A stretch of 64,000 nucleotides of DNA, taken from the NCBI GenBank assembly GCA_030532895.1, contig JAUNKF010000016.1, positions 1-64,000 on the forward strand, read 5' to 3'. The translations under genes and the position numbers were made by a program. The stretch comes from Lautropia sp. (GTDB lineage Bacteria; Pseudomonadota; Gammaproteobacteria; Burkholderiales; Burkholderiaceae_E). Under the pieces are notes generated by a model. The model made no database searches. It was given only the letters and a program-made list of their open reading frames with translations, and was not told the DNA's origin. Shown piece by piece: positions 46,301-56,200 of the stretch; the stretch's first letter is position 1, and each line of letters starts with the position of its first letter.

Positions 46301-46850
46301 GCTCGGTTTTGCGTATCGCGACACCGACTACAACCGTGTCAACACCCTCTTCCGCTATGAATACTGGACGCGCCGCGATCCGGTGCTCCAGACGCAGGCC
46401 GGCCAGGACGTACTGAGCGATGGTTACAAAAAGCACATCGCAAGCCTGGTGACCGACTGGCACCCGAACCGTAACTGGTGGCTCACGGGCCGCTTGGCCG
46501 GCAAGCGTCAGATCGATCTCTTCGGTGACACGGACAGCCGCTTCACAGCCTATCTGGCCGGTGGCCGCCTCACCTACGGACTGAGCGAGCGTTGGGATCT
46601 GAGCGGCATGTTCCACCGGATGTGGAGTCCGGGCGGCATCAGCCAGAACGCGTTCGGCACCGAGGTAGGCTACCTGATGAGCGCCAACCTTTGGCTCTCG
46701 GGCGGCTACAACTGGGCTGGTTTCCGTGATCGCGACCTGACCGGCAGCGAATACACGGCCCGTGGCGCCTACTTGCGGCTGCGCTTCAAGTTCGATGAGC
46801 GACTCTTCAGCGGCAACGACCCGGACGTGAACCGGACGCTCGATCGCTGA
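43344..46850 (+). CDS. Outer-membrane beta-barrel protein with N-terminal Ig-like domain
   Basis: The 1168-residue protein has a signal peptide after a long basic N-region (hydrophobic PLLSIYALAPVLAFA near residues 28-42). An invasin/Big-like Ig domain follows at about residues 75-185 (ITVEVEQNNLPADGQTPAKL, VVTIEASAGRLQLP), then the linker FVPELRDMIAAGLIEGV. The rest is a large region of alternating amphipathic beta strands with many Tyr/Trp-Arg pairs, ending in RLRFKFDERLF plus 15 residues. Conserved-looking blocks are FLKGKIRGDMLLTMAYDS, YPVYGDSSTTGFDAQSNNRL and YLLYGDIVTGS. As I recall, these blocks form the C-terminal part of giant DUF11 proteins elsewhere. GAGGGG lies 4 nt before the ATG. 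It precedes the three giant proteins and is their probable outer-membrane partner (inference). Confidence 0.85.
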   Translation: MSGDRLRNKRQTFHGSTRRHARWAAPLLSIYALAPVLAFASGMDTDRVPLEQSLPQLPTGVMAPASPNGSAHDAIHRITVEVEQNNLPADGQTPAKLRIRAFDADNQAVRGKSVVTIEASAGRLQLPGALSDEKGLMPADLNPLEPGVQIELNNGRADVWLLAPATPQSVEIRVYANHVQLSGQIDFVPELRDMIAAGLIEGVISLRRGGSLTIENTRPNDGFEDQIQHWARTSGNGKYSTALQSAFFLKGKIRGDMLLTMAYDSEHPGNNRLFRDLDPERWYPVYGDSSTTGFDAQSNNRLYVRLDKDKNYLLYGDIVTGSGFSEKAGQGSVARIQSRDLGQYERALTGVRGHIEGKKGFFDSFAAHDSLRQVVEEFPGRGISGPYSVTNAANAVVGTEQVVILVRDRHAPARILETRPLTRFIDYSFEPFSGRILMNRPVPSVDENLNPMSVRITYEVDQGGDKYWVYGVNGQYQPAPSVNVGGAWVKDRNPMAPYEIASANAGVVLGERGWVRAEMARTQSAADSASGHHYRLDPGTRTGEISGKAWRAEAGYDGERSAAGAWYGESDVGFNNPASSFAGGQRQGGVEARHVLREVRRDDAPAGTDGTDAAAMRDDSGRSTSQVGLAVFGRGHYVEDRQSGADRTQVQAGLQIDPTPSIRVEIGANHVSEHAGTSQQGGLSTASNLSAPYGVGVVSQGFGGGLYGSSPSALDPVRGETLYNTGSGWSTGYGSGVGNGLAGVPVEYTAVQLGLSWLPLAYIRLAAEIEQDIDHAEHRRAAAGASWQVHEKTRLFGRYEWNTGLSTVATSATITDPQTGTQIRSPYRSDAFVFGLDTEYMRDGTLYSEYRMYDAISARQAQWANGLRNTWRVSSTLSLQTGAEHLKVLDGTERNGTALTLGLQWRPTERWVLGKRLEWRHTSGQKVVNDMSTAQADPYLSGYDSWLSTITLSRKLNRDWTALIRNHYLLNTFDSSVPQRYENRFQLGFAYRDTDYNRVNTLFRYEYWTRRDPVLQTQAGQDVLSDGYKKHIASLVTDWHPNRNWWLTGRLAGKRQIDLFGDTDSRFTAYLAGGRLTYGLSERWDLSGMFHRMWSPGGISQNAFGTEVGYLMSANLWLSGGYNWAGFRDRDLTGSEYTARGAYLRLRFKFDERLFSGNDPDVNRTLDR

Positions 46851-47034
46851 CTCACCCCACGGCAGGCACGCCCCAACAGGATCGTGCCTGCCCATGTCCC
46901 CCAACAGGCGGTGTATCTACCCGGTGCGCCATCGTGCCACCCGCCGCCACTACTACCCGACAGGATTCAGCGCGTGTCGTCGACCTGAACAGCCTGACCG
47001 TTCCCGTCGATGAGGCGTGCCAGGAGAAATGATC

Positions 47035-50000
47035 ATGCAAAAGATCGGCGCGCTCTCCTCTCTCCGCCGCGAATCAACCGAGATTCGTGACCGTGACGTA
47101 TCAACTCACCGCCCGCTCGTGGCCGCTTTACTGACGGCCTTGGGCGCCATGGGCTGCTGGACACTGCCAGCACAGGCCCAGCTGAATCAGGCGGTATATG
47201 AGGTGTCCTATGACGGCACCGCCGGCTTCGACCCCACCGATGGCCCCGGTTTCGATCGCGGCCCCAATAATGGCATTGTCCGCACACACGACGAATTCGC
47301 CTATCGGGTCTCACTGAGCAGTACTGGCGCTGACCAGGACATGCGGATTCAACTGACGCTCGCGCGCGACGCCAACAATCAACCGCTGGCAGCCTTCAGC
47401 TACCTGCCCAACCTCTGCAACGCCAACACATCCACCCTGTCAGCAGACGGACAAAGCATCGACTGCCGTATCGCAGATGTGCAGGAATCCTTCACCAGGG
47501 CGGTTCGATTCGTTACCCGAATTCTTGGCACCTCACCACACGGTGCAAAACTGCCACCGGCCACCATCCACGTCAGTTCAAGAGCCGTTCCAAACCTCAA
47601 TGTCACGAACACGGCCAAGACGATCACCGTCAGTGCCGCCCCCTTCTACGATGTTTTCCTCGAAAACAGCTACATGGGCAACCCGAAAGCCTATGGTTAC
47701 TACCCGAAAAATGGCCCCAACGGTGAAGACGGCATGTATCACCGTCCGCTGGTGGGTCTGATCGCCCGACATCCGAACGGCCACGGCAAGAAAGGCATCG
47801 AACAACTCGACCCCAATGCACCGATCAGGATCGTCCTGAACACCCGTGCGTATCCGACGACGGTCAGGGTCGACAACTGGCATGTCGGGCCACGTTTCAG
47901 CGGCAATGAAGCAGCCACCGGCAGCTTTGGGGATGGCTGCGGCAACAGCCTCAACGGGCGCCCTGCCGTGCCATCAGGCAGCGCCATCAACAATCACGAT
48001 CGCATCCGGGATACCGGGCCTCATCGCTCGACCGAGAACCACACGGTGGCTCATGGCGGGGATTGCACCGTCGAAAGCAGCAACCATGAACAGATCACGC
48101 TCTCACTGACCGGGGTTGACACCACGCTGACCCATACGCCTTCACAGACGAATACCGGTCGAAAAATTCCGCCTACCGATCACTGGGTGGCCAACAAGGC
48201 GCTGGTGCTATGGACAGAGCTGAACGACAGGGATTACCCGCCTGGCCGAGACATCAACCACACCCTGGCCTTCACGAGCATCACTGGCCACTCGATCAGC
48301 GGCCAGCCAATTCAAGGCAGTGGCAACCAGATCAGCTACGTTTTCAAGGCCGAAAATGATGGTTCGGCCCGAAAGCTCTTCTCTCCCGACCGCCTCTCGA
48401 AAGCGCCGCTGCAGGCCACCGCAGACCCGAAATACATTCCCGGTGACCGTATCGTCAATTACATGGCACCAGGCCAGCAGGTGCTCGGCACGGTGCGCTA
48501 CATCAACCGGGGCACCACCACGCATCGAAATCTGCTGATTTGCGACATTCTCGACCGAACGGCCTTCAAGCTCGCCTCCTATTTTCATGGGTGGACAGAA
48601 GTCATCAATGCGCCCGGCATTTCTGCCAAAGTGGCGTATGGCGTACCACCGGATGGAAGCTCGATGTATTTTTCGTCCGTGGACAGCGCACCGCTGGAGG
48701 ACGAAATCAAGGGTTTCGGCTCCGCCGTGGGCCGATCCGCCTACATGCAGGCACGCTGTGACGACCCGAGCATCCGCTGGTTCGACACCCCGGAACAAGC
48801 CGAAGCGGCTGGCGGCGTGGTCTATGTTCGGGCCACGAGCAATGAGCTGCCAGGCAGCGGCATGATCTTCTTGCACCTTCAGGGGCTGGAGCTTCGTCGA
48901 ACCTGGGCCGCCACGACAACGGTCGAAACGCCCGTGCGCCGGGAACGCGTGGCGGGCGCACCGATCGAAGCCGACGAAATCATCCGGAATCGGGCCTTCG
49001 TCAAGACCGACTCACTGCCAGAAACCAAGTTCGCCGGCCTGCGGGATCACATCAAGGTGGTGCCCACGCTGACCACCAGCCAGATCGACAAACGGATCAC
49101 CTACCCCCATACGGCAGGTGCCACACCCGTACCCGCCAACAGCACCGTGGAGTATGAGCTGACCCCGAAGTACAGCACCTTGTACACCCCGATGCCGGGC
49201 ACCGTGACGGTCACCGACATGCTGCCAGCAGGCGCCATCTATCAAAAAGACAGTGCTTTGGTAGACGGACAGCCGAGCGAACCACAGATCGAGCATGACA
49301 AGCCCGCCCCCGGCATGACCTCTCTCACCTGGGTGTTTCCGGACAAAATGCCTCATGCCGGCGACATCGGCGATGCTCCGGCAGTGGCCAACATTCGTTT
49401 CAAGATCCGCCTGGATCCCCGGTTGAAAGATCATACGGTGATCCGCAACCTGGCCACGATCAGCGGCGGCTCTCACGACGATGTGCCTGATTGCATCTAC
49501 GATCCCGTCAACCAGAACCTGGGACGTTGCGCCAAGATGGCGCAGGCCGACATTCGCGTGTTGACGCCGCCAGGCTTCCTGCTGGAAAAATCCAGCAACA
49601 AGGAAGTCATCGAACCCGGTGAAATGTTCGATTACTGGCTCACGCTCCTGCCCATCGGGCTGGAGTTGCGCCAGCCGAACATCCCGGATGTGATCGACAT
49701 CCTGCCCTTCGTGGGGGATGGCACGGCGAACCCGGCGCTCAGCTTTTCGGGACGGCACCCGGCATCGAGCTTCGACCCTGGCGCCTATGCCCTGAGCGCC
49801 GTGCATACACCGGCATCCGACCCGAATGCCACCGTGTTCTTTACCCGAGCCGCGCCGCAGAGCATTCATAACGACCCGCGCGATCCGAGCAATGCGATAC
49901 CGGGCGGTACAACCCGCTGGTGTACCGAGGCTGAATTCGGTTCTGCCGGATGCCCGACCCATATCGGCGACAGTACAGCCGTGCGCTTCCGCCCCGGCCT

Positions 50001-53000
50001 GGCGAAACTGCCGGCCGGCACCGAATACAAGGTGGGCATGGAGCTGATGTCGCACCCGGTGCACGCTTTCACCGGCAACATCTTTGCAAACCTGGCGGGC
50101 GCCCGCACGCTCGACCCGAACAACTCACTGCTCTACGTACAGTCTCAATCGAACATGAAAGTGCGCATCAGCGTGCATTCGGGCGGCTTTGCCGGACGCG
50201 TGTTCACCGACACCGATCAGGATGGCACCCCCGACGCCGGCAATGCGGGCCTGGGCGGGCAGTGCGTGAGCGTGGATGGCACCAATTACCGGGGCCAGAA
50301 ACTGGTCTATTCGACCCGAACCGATGATACGGGCACTTATGACTTCACCCCTCTCGCCGAGAACAAGGTGTACAACTCGACCGACTGCTCCGGCCCACTG
50401 CTGCCTCACTTCAACGGTCTGATCCGTGGCACCTACAATCTCCGAAAGCCCACCAGTACCACCGGCTATGCAGATGGCCGTGATCATGCCGGCGACGCCG
50501 GGGGCACGGTCGGCATCAACGAAATCACACAGATCAACCTGCCTGCCGGCCATATGGGCAGAGGTTATGACTTCACCGAAATCACCAAACTGCCCACCCT
50601 CACCCTGATCAGCAGGATCACGAACGACCACGGTGGCACGGCCTCGATCGCGCAGATCAACCTGCAGGCCGGCAACACCACCAGCCCGCAGCCACTGCTC
50701 GACGGCACGAGCGGTACGCCTGCCGTCACCGGGGCCAGCGTGCCGGTCGGCCCGATCAACCTCTCGGCCACGGCCCTGCCCGGTTATCGGGCCGACCGCT
50801 GGCAGTGTGTGGTGAACGGTCAGCCCGTGGCCACTGCTGGGCAGGCTGCGAATGCAGGTACAACAGGCAGCACAGCCGGCGCCACGGCAGCCGCCCATAC
50901 CGTCGGCGCAGCGCCTCAGCCCTACCCGCTCACGCTCGGCTATGGCGATCAGGCCGTCTGCACGATCCATTACGATGACGAGCCAGCCCGGCTCACGCTC
51001 GTGAGCACCGTCACCAACTCGAACGGCCGCACCGCCAAGCCCGAGGACTTCGTGCTGCATGCCGATGGCCCCACGACAGGCATCTCGGGCCCGAGCGGCT
51101 CGGGCACCGTCACGGGCGTCGAGGTGCTGCCTGGCGTCTACGAACTGCGAGAAGATGAGCTGCCGAATTATGTGGCGGGCGCCTGGCACTGCGATGCCGG
51201 CTCGCTCGATGGCCACCGTTTGACGCTCGCCAATGGTGAACACGCCACCTGCTCGATCAACAACACCGATCAGCCCGTCAGCCTCACGCTCGTGCTCGAT
51301 GTGGTCAACGCCCACGGTGGCACCGCCACCGAGCGCGACACCTCGGTCTCGGCCAACGGCCCGGATTCGATCCACGGCATCAGTGGCACGAAACCTGTCA
51401 CGGTGGCCCCGGTGCGCCCTGGTGTCTACCAGCTGGCCGAACCGAGCTTGCCCGGCTACCTCACCGGCAAGTGGGTGTGCTCGGCCGGCACCCTGGATGG
51501 CAACACGCTCACGCTCGGCAATCACCAGAACGTGACCTGCCGCATCGAGCTGAAGGACATCCCGGCTGAACTCAAGGTGACGAAGGTGGTCGTGGGCCAG
51601 GTGCAGCCGGTGGCTGGCACCGAGAGCGACTACCAGGTGCAGTACCGCCTGACCGTGCAGCATCAGGCCGGTGGCGCCGGGCTGTATTCGCTCACCGACA
51701 CCCCCGCTTTCGACCCGGATGTGAAGATCCTCGGCACGCAGATCACGAAAAACACGCAGCCGATGAACCTTACCGCCGCCAACGACGGCAGCTGGCTGCT
51801 CGCCGATGAGGCCCGTCTGGCGATCGGGGCTGAAGACGTGTATCTGATGAACGTCCGCATCCGTGTGCCTTATGGCAGCAACACGGCCAACAACACCTGT
51901 ACCAGCGGCACGGCTGCGCACGGCAAGGGGCTGTACAACAGCCTCTCGCTACGCAACCTGTCGGCCGATGCGGTGGATGCCGCCCCGCTCACGGGCCAGG
52001 CGTGCATCGACACGCCGGTGCCGATCAGCAAGGCGCAACTCTCGATCGAGAAGACCAGCACCAGCCGCTCGGCCGAGGTCGGCGATCTGATCAGCTACCG
52101 CCTGCGCATCCGCAACCAGGGCAACGGCCCGGCCATCTCCCCCGTGGTGATCGACCGCCTGCCGGCCGGCTTCCGGCTGGCGCCGGGTTCCGTTCGCGTG
52201 CAAGGGGCAGCAGCCGTCGAGATCAAGCAGCTCGGTGCGCGCGAGCTGCACATCAAGCTCGATCGGGTGGACGCACCCGCGGCCCAGGCCCATGGCCGTA
52301 CCGGGCAGGCCCGCCGCACCAAAGCCCCTGATGCCTCACAGACGGGCGAGGTCGTCATCAGCTACCGCGTGCGCCTGGGCGTGGGCTCGCAGGAAGGCGA
52401 CGGCATCAACCGCGCCCATGTCGAATGCCTCACCCCCAACGGGGCAGCCACCACGAAGTGCTCCAACGAATCCCGCTGGCAGGTGCGCGTGCGCGCCGGC
52501 ATCTTCACTGAAGAAGCCTGCGTGGCCGGTCAGGTCTTCGTCGACTGCAATGGCAATTCGGTGAAAGACGCCGAAGAGCTGGGCATCCCCGGTGTGCGCC
52601 TCTATCTGCAGAACGGCACCTGGTTCGTGACGGACGCGCATGGCAAGTACAGCCACTGCGGCCTGCGTCCACGCACCCATGTGCTGAAGATCGACCGCCG
52701 CACCCTGCCCCGCAAGAGCCGGCTCGTCACCAGCAGCGCCCAGAACTCGGGCGATGCCGAGAGTCTGTTCGTCGACGCGAAAAAAGGCATGCTGCACCGG
52801 GCCGACTTCATCGAAGGCTCCTGCAGCAACACGGTCATCGAGCAGGTGAAGGCCCGTCAGGCCCAGGGGGAAAACACCAGCGTGCAGACCGAGGCGAAGC
52901 AGCCGGCGCTGATGTTCAAAAGCAAGACCGGCGTCAATGCCCATCCACGTCAGCAAGGTACCGACCGTGCGAATCAACCCATGAATCGCACAAGGCACTG

Positions 53001-53001
53001 A
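47035..53001 (+). CDS. Giant exported DUF11/SdrB/prealbumin-repeat protein, paralogue B
   Basis: 1988 residues from the ATG at 47035, chosen because AGGAG is 8 nt upstream. The signal peptide covers residues 1-48 (cleavage at AQA-QLNQ). The N-terminal module has SAAPFYDV, GMYHRPLVGL and WVANKALVLWT. An internal SdrB-like domain starts near residue 1050 (GRVFTDTDQDGTPDAG). Three prealbumin-like repeats start near 50600, 50990 and 51285, each with a WxC ... C pair; the first is broken by an Ala/Gly/Thr linker of about 35 residues. A domain starting LKVTKVVVGQ, a DUF11 domain (LSIEKTSTSRSAEVGDLISY) and the terminal SdrB-like domain (VDCNGNSVKDAEELG) follow. The tail ends RQQGTDRANQPMNRTRH. Located 184 bp after the barrel gene. 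Surface or secreted role inferred. Confidence 0.88.
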   Translation: MQKIGALSSLRRESTEIRDRDVSTHRPLVAALLTALGAMGCWTLPAQAQLNQAVYEVSYDGTAGFDPTDGPGFDRGPNNGIVRTHDEFAYRVSLSSTGADQDMRIQLTLARDANNQPLAAFSYLPNLCNANTSTLSADGQSIDCRIADVQESFTRAVRFVTRILGTSPHGAKLPPATIHVSSRAVPNLNVTNTAKTITVSAAPFYDVFLENSYMGNPKAYGYYPKNGPNGEDGMYHRPLVGLIARHPNGHGKKGIEQLDPNAPIRIVLNTRAYPTTVRVDNWHVGPRFSGNEAATGSFGDGCGNSLNGRPAVPSGSAINNHDRIRDTGPHRSTENHTVAHGGDCTVESSNHEQITLSLTGVDTTLTHTPSQTNTGRKIPPTDHWVANKALVLWTELNDRDYPPGRDINHTLAFTSITGHSISGQPIQGSGNQISYVFKAENDGSARKLFSPDRLSKAPLQATADPKYIPGDRIVNYMAPGQQVLGTVRYINRGTTTHRNLLICDILDRTAFKLASYFHGWTEVINAPGISAKVAYGVPPDGSSMYFSSVDSAPLEDEIKGFGSAVGRSAYMQARCDDPSIRWFDTPEQAEAAGGVVYVRATSNELPGSGMIFLHLQGLELRRTWAATTTVETPVRRERVAGAPIEADEIIRNRAFVKTDSLPETKFAGLRDHIKVVPTLTTSQIDKRITYPHTAGATPVPANSTVEYELTPKYSTLYTPMPGTVTVTDMLPAGAIYQKDSALVDGQPSEPQIEHDKPAPGMTSLTWVFPDKMPHAGDIGDAPAVANIRFKIRLDPRLKDHTVIRNLATISGGSHDDVPDCIYDPVNQNLGRCAKMAQADIRVLTPPGFLLEKSSNKEVIEPGEMFDYWLTLLPIGLELRQPNIPDVIDILPFVGDGTANPALSFSGRHPASSFDPGAYALSAVHTPASDPNATVFFTRAAPQSIHNDPRDPSNAIPGGTTRWCTEAEFGSAGCPTHIGDSTAVRFRPGLAKLPAGTEYKVGMELMSHPVHAFTGNIFANLAGARTLDPNNSLLYVQSQSNMKVRISVHSGGFAGRVFTDTDQDGTPDAGNAGLGGQCVSVDGTNYRGQKLVYSTRTDDTGTYDFTPLAENKVYNSTDCSGPLLPHFNGLIRGTYNLRKPTSTTGYADGRDHAGDAGGTVGINEITQINLPAGHMGRGYDFTEITKLPTLTLISRITNDHGGTASIAQINLQAGNTTSPQPLLDGTSGTPAVTGASVPVGPINLSATALPGYRADRWQCVVNGQPVATAGQAANAGTTGSTAGATAAAHTVGAAPQPYPLTLGYGDQAVCTIHYDDEPARLTLVSTVTNSNGRTAKPEDFVLHADGPTTGISGPSGSGTVTGVEVLPGVYELREDELPNYVAGAWHCDAGSLDGHRLTLANGEHATCSINNTDQPVSLTLVLDVVNAHGGTATERDTSVSANGPDSIHGISGTKPVTVAPVRPGVYQLAEPSLPGYLTGKWVCSAGTLDGNTLTLGNHQNVTCRIELKDIPAELKVTKVVVGQVQPVAGTESDYQVQYRLTVQHQAGGAGLYSLTDTPAFDPDVKILGTQITKNTQPMNLTAANDGSWLLADEARLAIGAEDVYLMNVRIRVPYGSNTANNTCTSGTAAHGKGLYNSLSLRNLSADAVDAAPLTGQACIDTPVPISKAQLSIEKTSTSRSAEVGDLISYRLRIRNQGNGPAISPVVIDRLPAGFRLAPGSVRVQGAAAVEIKQLGARELHIKLDRVDAPAAQAHGRTGQARRTKAPDASQTGEVVISYRVRLGVGSQEGDGINRAHVECLTPNGAATTKCSNESRWQVRVRAGIFTEEACVAGQVFVDCNGNSVKDAEELGIPGVRLYLQNGTWFVTDAHGKYSHCGLRPRTHVLKIDRRTLPRKSRLVTSSAQNSGDAESLFVDAKKGMLHRADFIEGSCSNTVIEQVKARQAQGENTSVQTEAKQPALMFKSKTGVNAHPRQQGTDRANQPMNRTRH
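52384..52910 (+). repeat. 527-bp direct repeat, copy in paralogue B
   Basis: Base-for-base identical (by eye, full length) to 58602-59128 in paralogue C, offset 6218 bp. It covers the end of the DUF11 domain, the whole terminal SdrB-like domain and part of the tail. Immediately outside it the two genes differ at many positions. Confidence 0.95.
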
Positions 53002-53288
53002 CAACCGACGTGATCCTGCAGGCCGGGCCCCATGAAGGACAGAGGGTGCCCGGCCTGATGTTTTTTGAGTGGTACCGGATGCAAGGCAGGATGCCACACA
53101 AACGACGCGATCTCAGCCACTGATCCCGCACCGGTTTCCGCCCATCCAATCATGACGCCGTGTCATACAGGCCGGTAGAAAAATGCTTGAAGGTAGCGCA
53201 TAGCCCGTCAAAGCGGTTGCAAACGGCTCGATGGCCGGAACCCATTGGCCAACTGCAATCAGACGGGTATTGCCCTGCACCGTTCATC

Positions 53289-56200
53289 ATGACAGAGCCT
53301 GTTCCCATGCCAGCATTGCATCTGCCCTCGCCTCTGAGCCGTCTCTCCTTGCGTCCCCTCAGCCGCCTATTGCCGCTGTTGGTGGCTGCCTGCTGGAACC
53401 TGCCGGCCCATGCCATGCTGAATCAGGTCACCTACGCCATTCAGTACGATGGCACTGATGACTTCAACCTGAAGCGAAGCGGCCCTGGCTTCGATGCCAA
53501 CAAGAACAATGGGATCGTGCGCACGCATGATGCCGTCGGCTACGCTGTCGCTCTCAGTACCAATGGGGCAGAGACGAACCCCGTCATCAAGCTGACCCTG
53601 CCACAAGTCAACGGTAAACCGATCGCGGAATGGGCCATGCCCACGCAGTGCCAACCGGGCTCCAGCCTGTCGCCCGACAAGCAGGTCATCAGTTGCAAAA
53701 CAGAGGATTTCAGCAGCTCCGCCACCAAAACGCTGGTGTTCAACGCCACCGTGCGGGGCGATGTCCGCAATGACACGCCCTTTCCAGCCCCTGCCATCGA
53801 GGTGAAGTCGGACAAGGTGCCGGCCGGCATCGCCCCCCTGCACATGCCGCCCGACATCAAGGTCACAGCAGCCCCCTTCTACGATGTCAGGATCGACAAG
53901 AGCTTTCCGGGCAATCCTGCCTTCAATGGCGTGCAGGTGGAAAACGGCCCCCTGCCCGACAAGAAGGACGGTCTTTATCACCGCCCCCTGATCGGCGTTT
54001 ATGCCCGAAACCCGGACGGCGGGGGCAAGAAAGGGGTCGAGCAGCTTGACCCCAACACGCCGCTCGAGATCGAACTCGACATCAGCGGGTATCCGGCCTC
54101 CGTGCGTGTGCTCGACTGGGATACCGGTGCCACCGGTGACTTCCGAACAGGTTGCGGCAGTGCCTTCACCTATGGCGAACAAGCGCCTGGCGTGCTGGGT
54201 GGCGGCCGTGTGAACACCGCAGACCGCATCACCGACCACGGGCCACGCCATGCACCGAGCGTGCATACGGTGGCCAATGGCGGCAGCTGTGCGGTCAAGC
54301 CTGGCACCACCCGCGATCGGGTGACGATCACGCTGAGCGGTATCGACACCGAGCTGAAAAGTGCCCCCACCCAAACCAACCGCTCGGGTACCGCCATACC
54401 TCGCGACGAATTCTGGGTTGCCAACAAGGCGCTGGTGCTGTGGACGGATCTGGCCGACTATCCGGTCGAGCAGGAAATCATGCACCCGCTGCGATTCGTG
54501 GCCATTCGTGGCAGTTCGATCAGCACGGTGCCACAGGCCATTCCTGCCCCGGATCCTCATCCTGCCTACCACGAACTCGTTTATGAGGTGGTGGCCAAAG
54601 GTCAGGGGGTAACCTCAAAAACCTATACGGTCGACGACCGCGCCACCCCACCGTTCGCCGCGCCGCGGGATCCGGCCTTTCCGCTCGCCCAGGACGTGAA
54701 CTTCATCGCGCCGAACCAGTCGGTTCGATCCGTCCTGCGCTTTTCCAACACGGGCACGACGACGGCCGCCACGGTACGCTTGTGCGACATCCTCGACAGA
54801 ACGGCCTTCAAGCTTGCACCGCATTTTTCGGCCGAGATCGAACGGAGTGCCCTGAAAGATGCAGGCGCCGTCATCCAGTACCAGTATGGCGCACCGCCTG
54901 CTGGTGAGTCGCCTTATTTTGACTCGGTGGACAGTGCGCCAACGCCTTATGAGCTGGTCGGTCACTACTCCCAGCACGGCAACTCGACCTACTCCCAAGC
55001 CAGTTGCGAGAATGCAGGCATTCGCTGGTTCAATACCTGGCAAGAAGCCGAGAACAACGGTGGCCTGGTGTATGTGAAGGCAGAAGTCAATCGGATTCGC
55101 CCACAGGGTACCGCGCTCTTTCATATCCGCGGGTTGACACGCTTGCCTGCCTGGGCCGCCACCACGACGGTTCAAACCCCCTCCCCTGGCATTCGCCAGG
55201 CGGGTGAAGCCATCGCCGACGGCACGATCATCCGAAACCGCGCCGAAATCACCGCAGCCAACATCAAGGCTGATGTGACGAAGCAACGTGATCACGTGAT
55301 GGCGGTGGCAACCCGAACACTCTCCCGCATCTCAAAAACCATCATCGACCCGGTCGAGGCCAATACCCAGACGGTACCGGCCGGCAGTGTGCTCACCTAC
55401 GAAATCGTGCCGCGCTACAGCACGCTGTTTCCGCCGTTCCAGGACACGGTGACGATCACCGACGTTCTGCCCAAGGGCACCTATTATCTGAACGACACCG
55501 CCACCGTTGGCGACCAGAAAATGGAGCCGGTGGTTCAGGAAGACACGCCTGAAGCGGGCATGACGACGCTGACCTGGACTTTCCCCGATCGTCTGCCCCA
55601 TACCGGCAACGATGGTGATCCTGGTGCCAGGATGCCTGCCATCCGGTTCAAGACCCGTCTGAGCAACCATCTGCCCAATGGCACGGTGGTACGCAATCTG
55701 GTGTCGATCAGTGGCGGTGCCAACGATTTTGAGGAAGACTGTCGTTATCATGCGGCCAGCAAGACGATGGTCATGACGCGAGCATCCGACAACCAGGAAG
55801 TGCTCTGTGTCAAAAGCGCCCAATCCGACACCACCGTTCAAACCCAAGCCGGCTTCCGCCTGGAAAAGACCACATCGCGCGCACGCATCGAACCGGGTGA
55901 CACCTTCGATTACATGCTGGTCTTCGTCTCGATGGGTCAGGAGATCAGCGATCCGAATCTGCCGGACATGATCGACATCCTGCCCTTCGTCGGCGACGGT
56001 GAAACCCGAGACGCCCTCAAATTCCAGGGCCGAAGCCCGGCTTCAACGTTCAATCCAGGGGCGTATCAGCTGGTTTCCGTCACGCCAGCACAACGTGACC
56101 CCAATGCACGCATCTACTTCACGAACCGCAACCCGAAGGAAATCCACAACGACCCGCGGGATGCCAGCAATGCATTGAACGGTGGCAGCACACCATGGTG

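Noticed and set aside
50600-51560. Repeats in paralogues B-D as a CRISPR-like or transposon repeat
   Set aside because: The repetition is at protein-domain level (prealbumin-like repeats) with divergent DNA, not short exact repeats with spacers.
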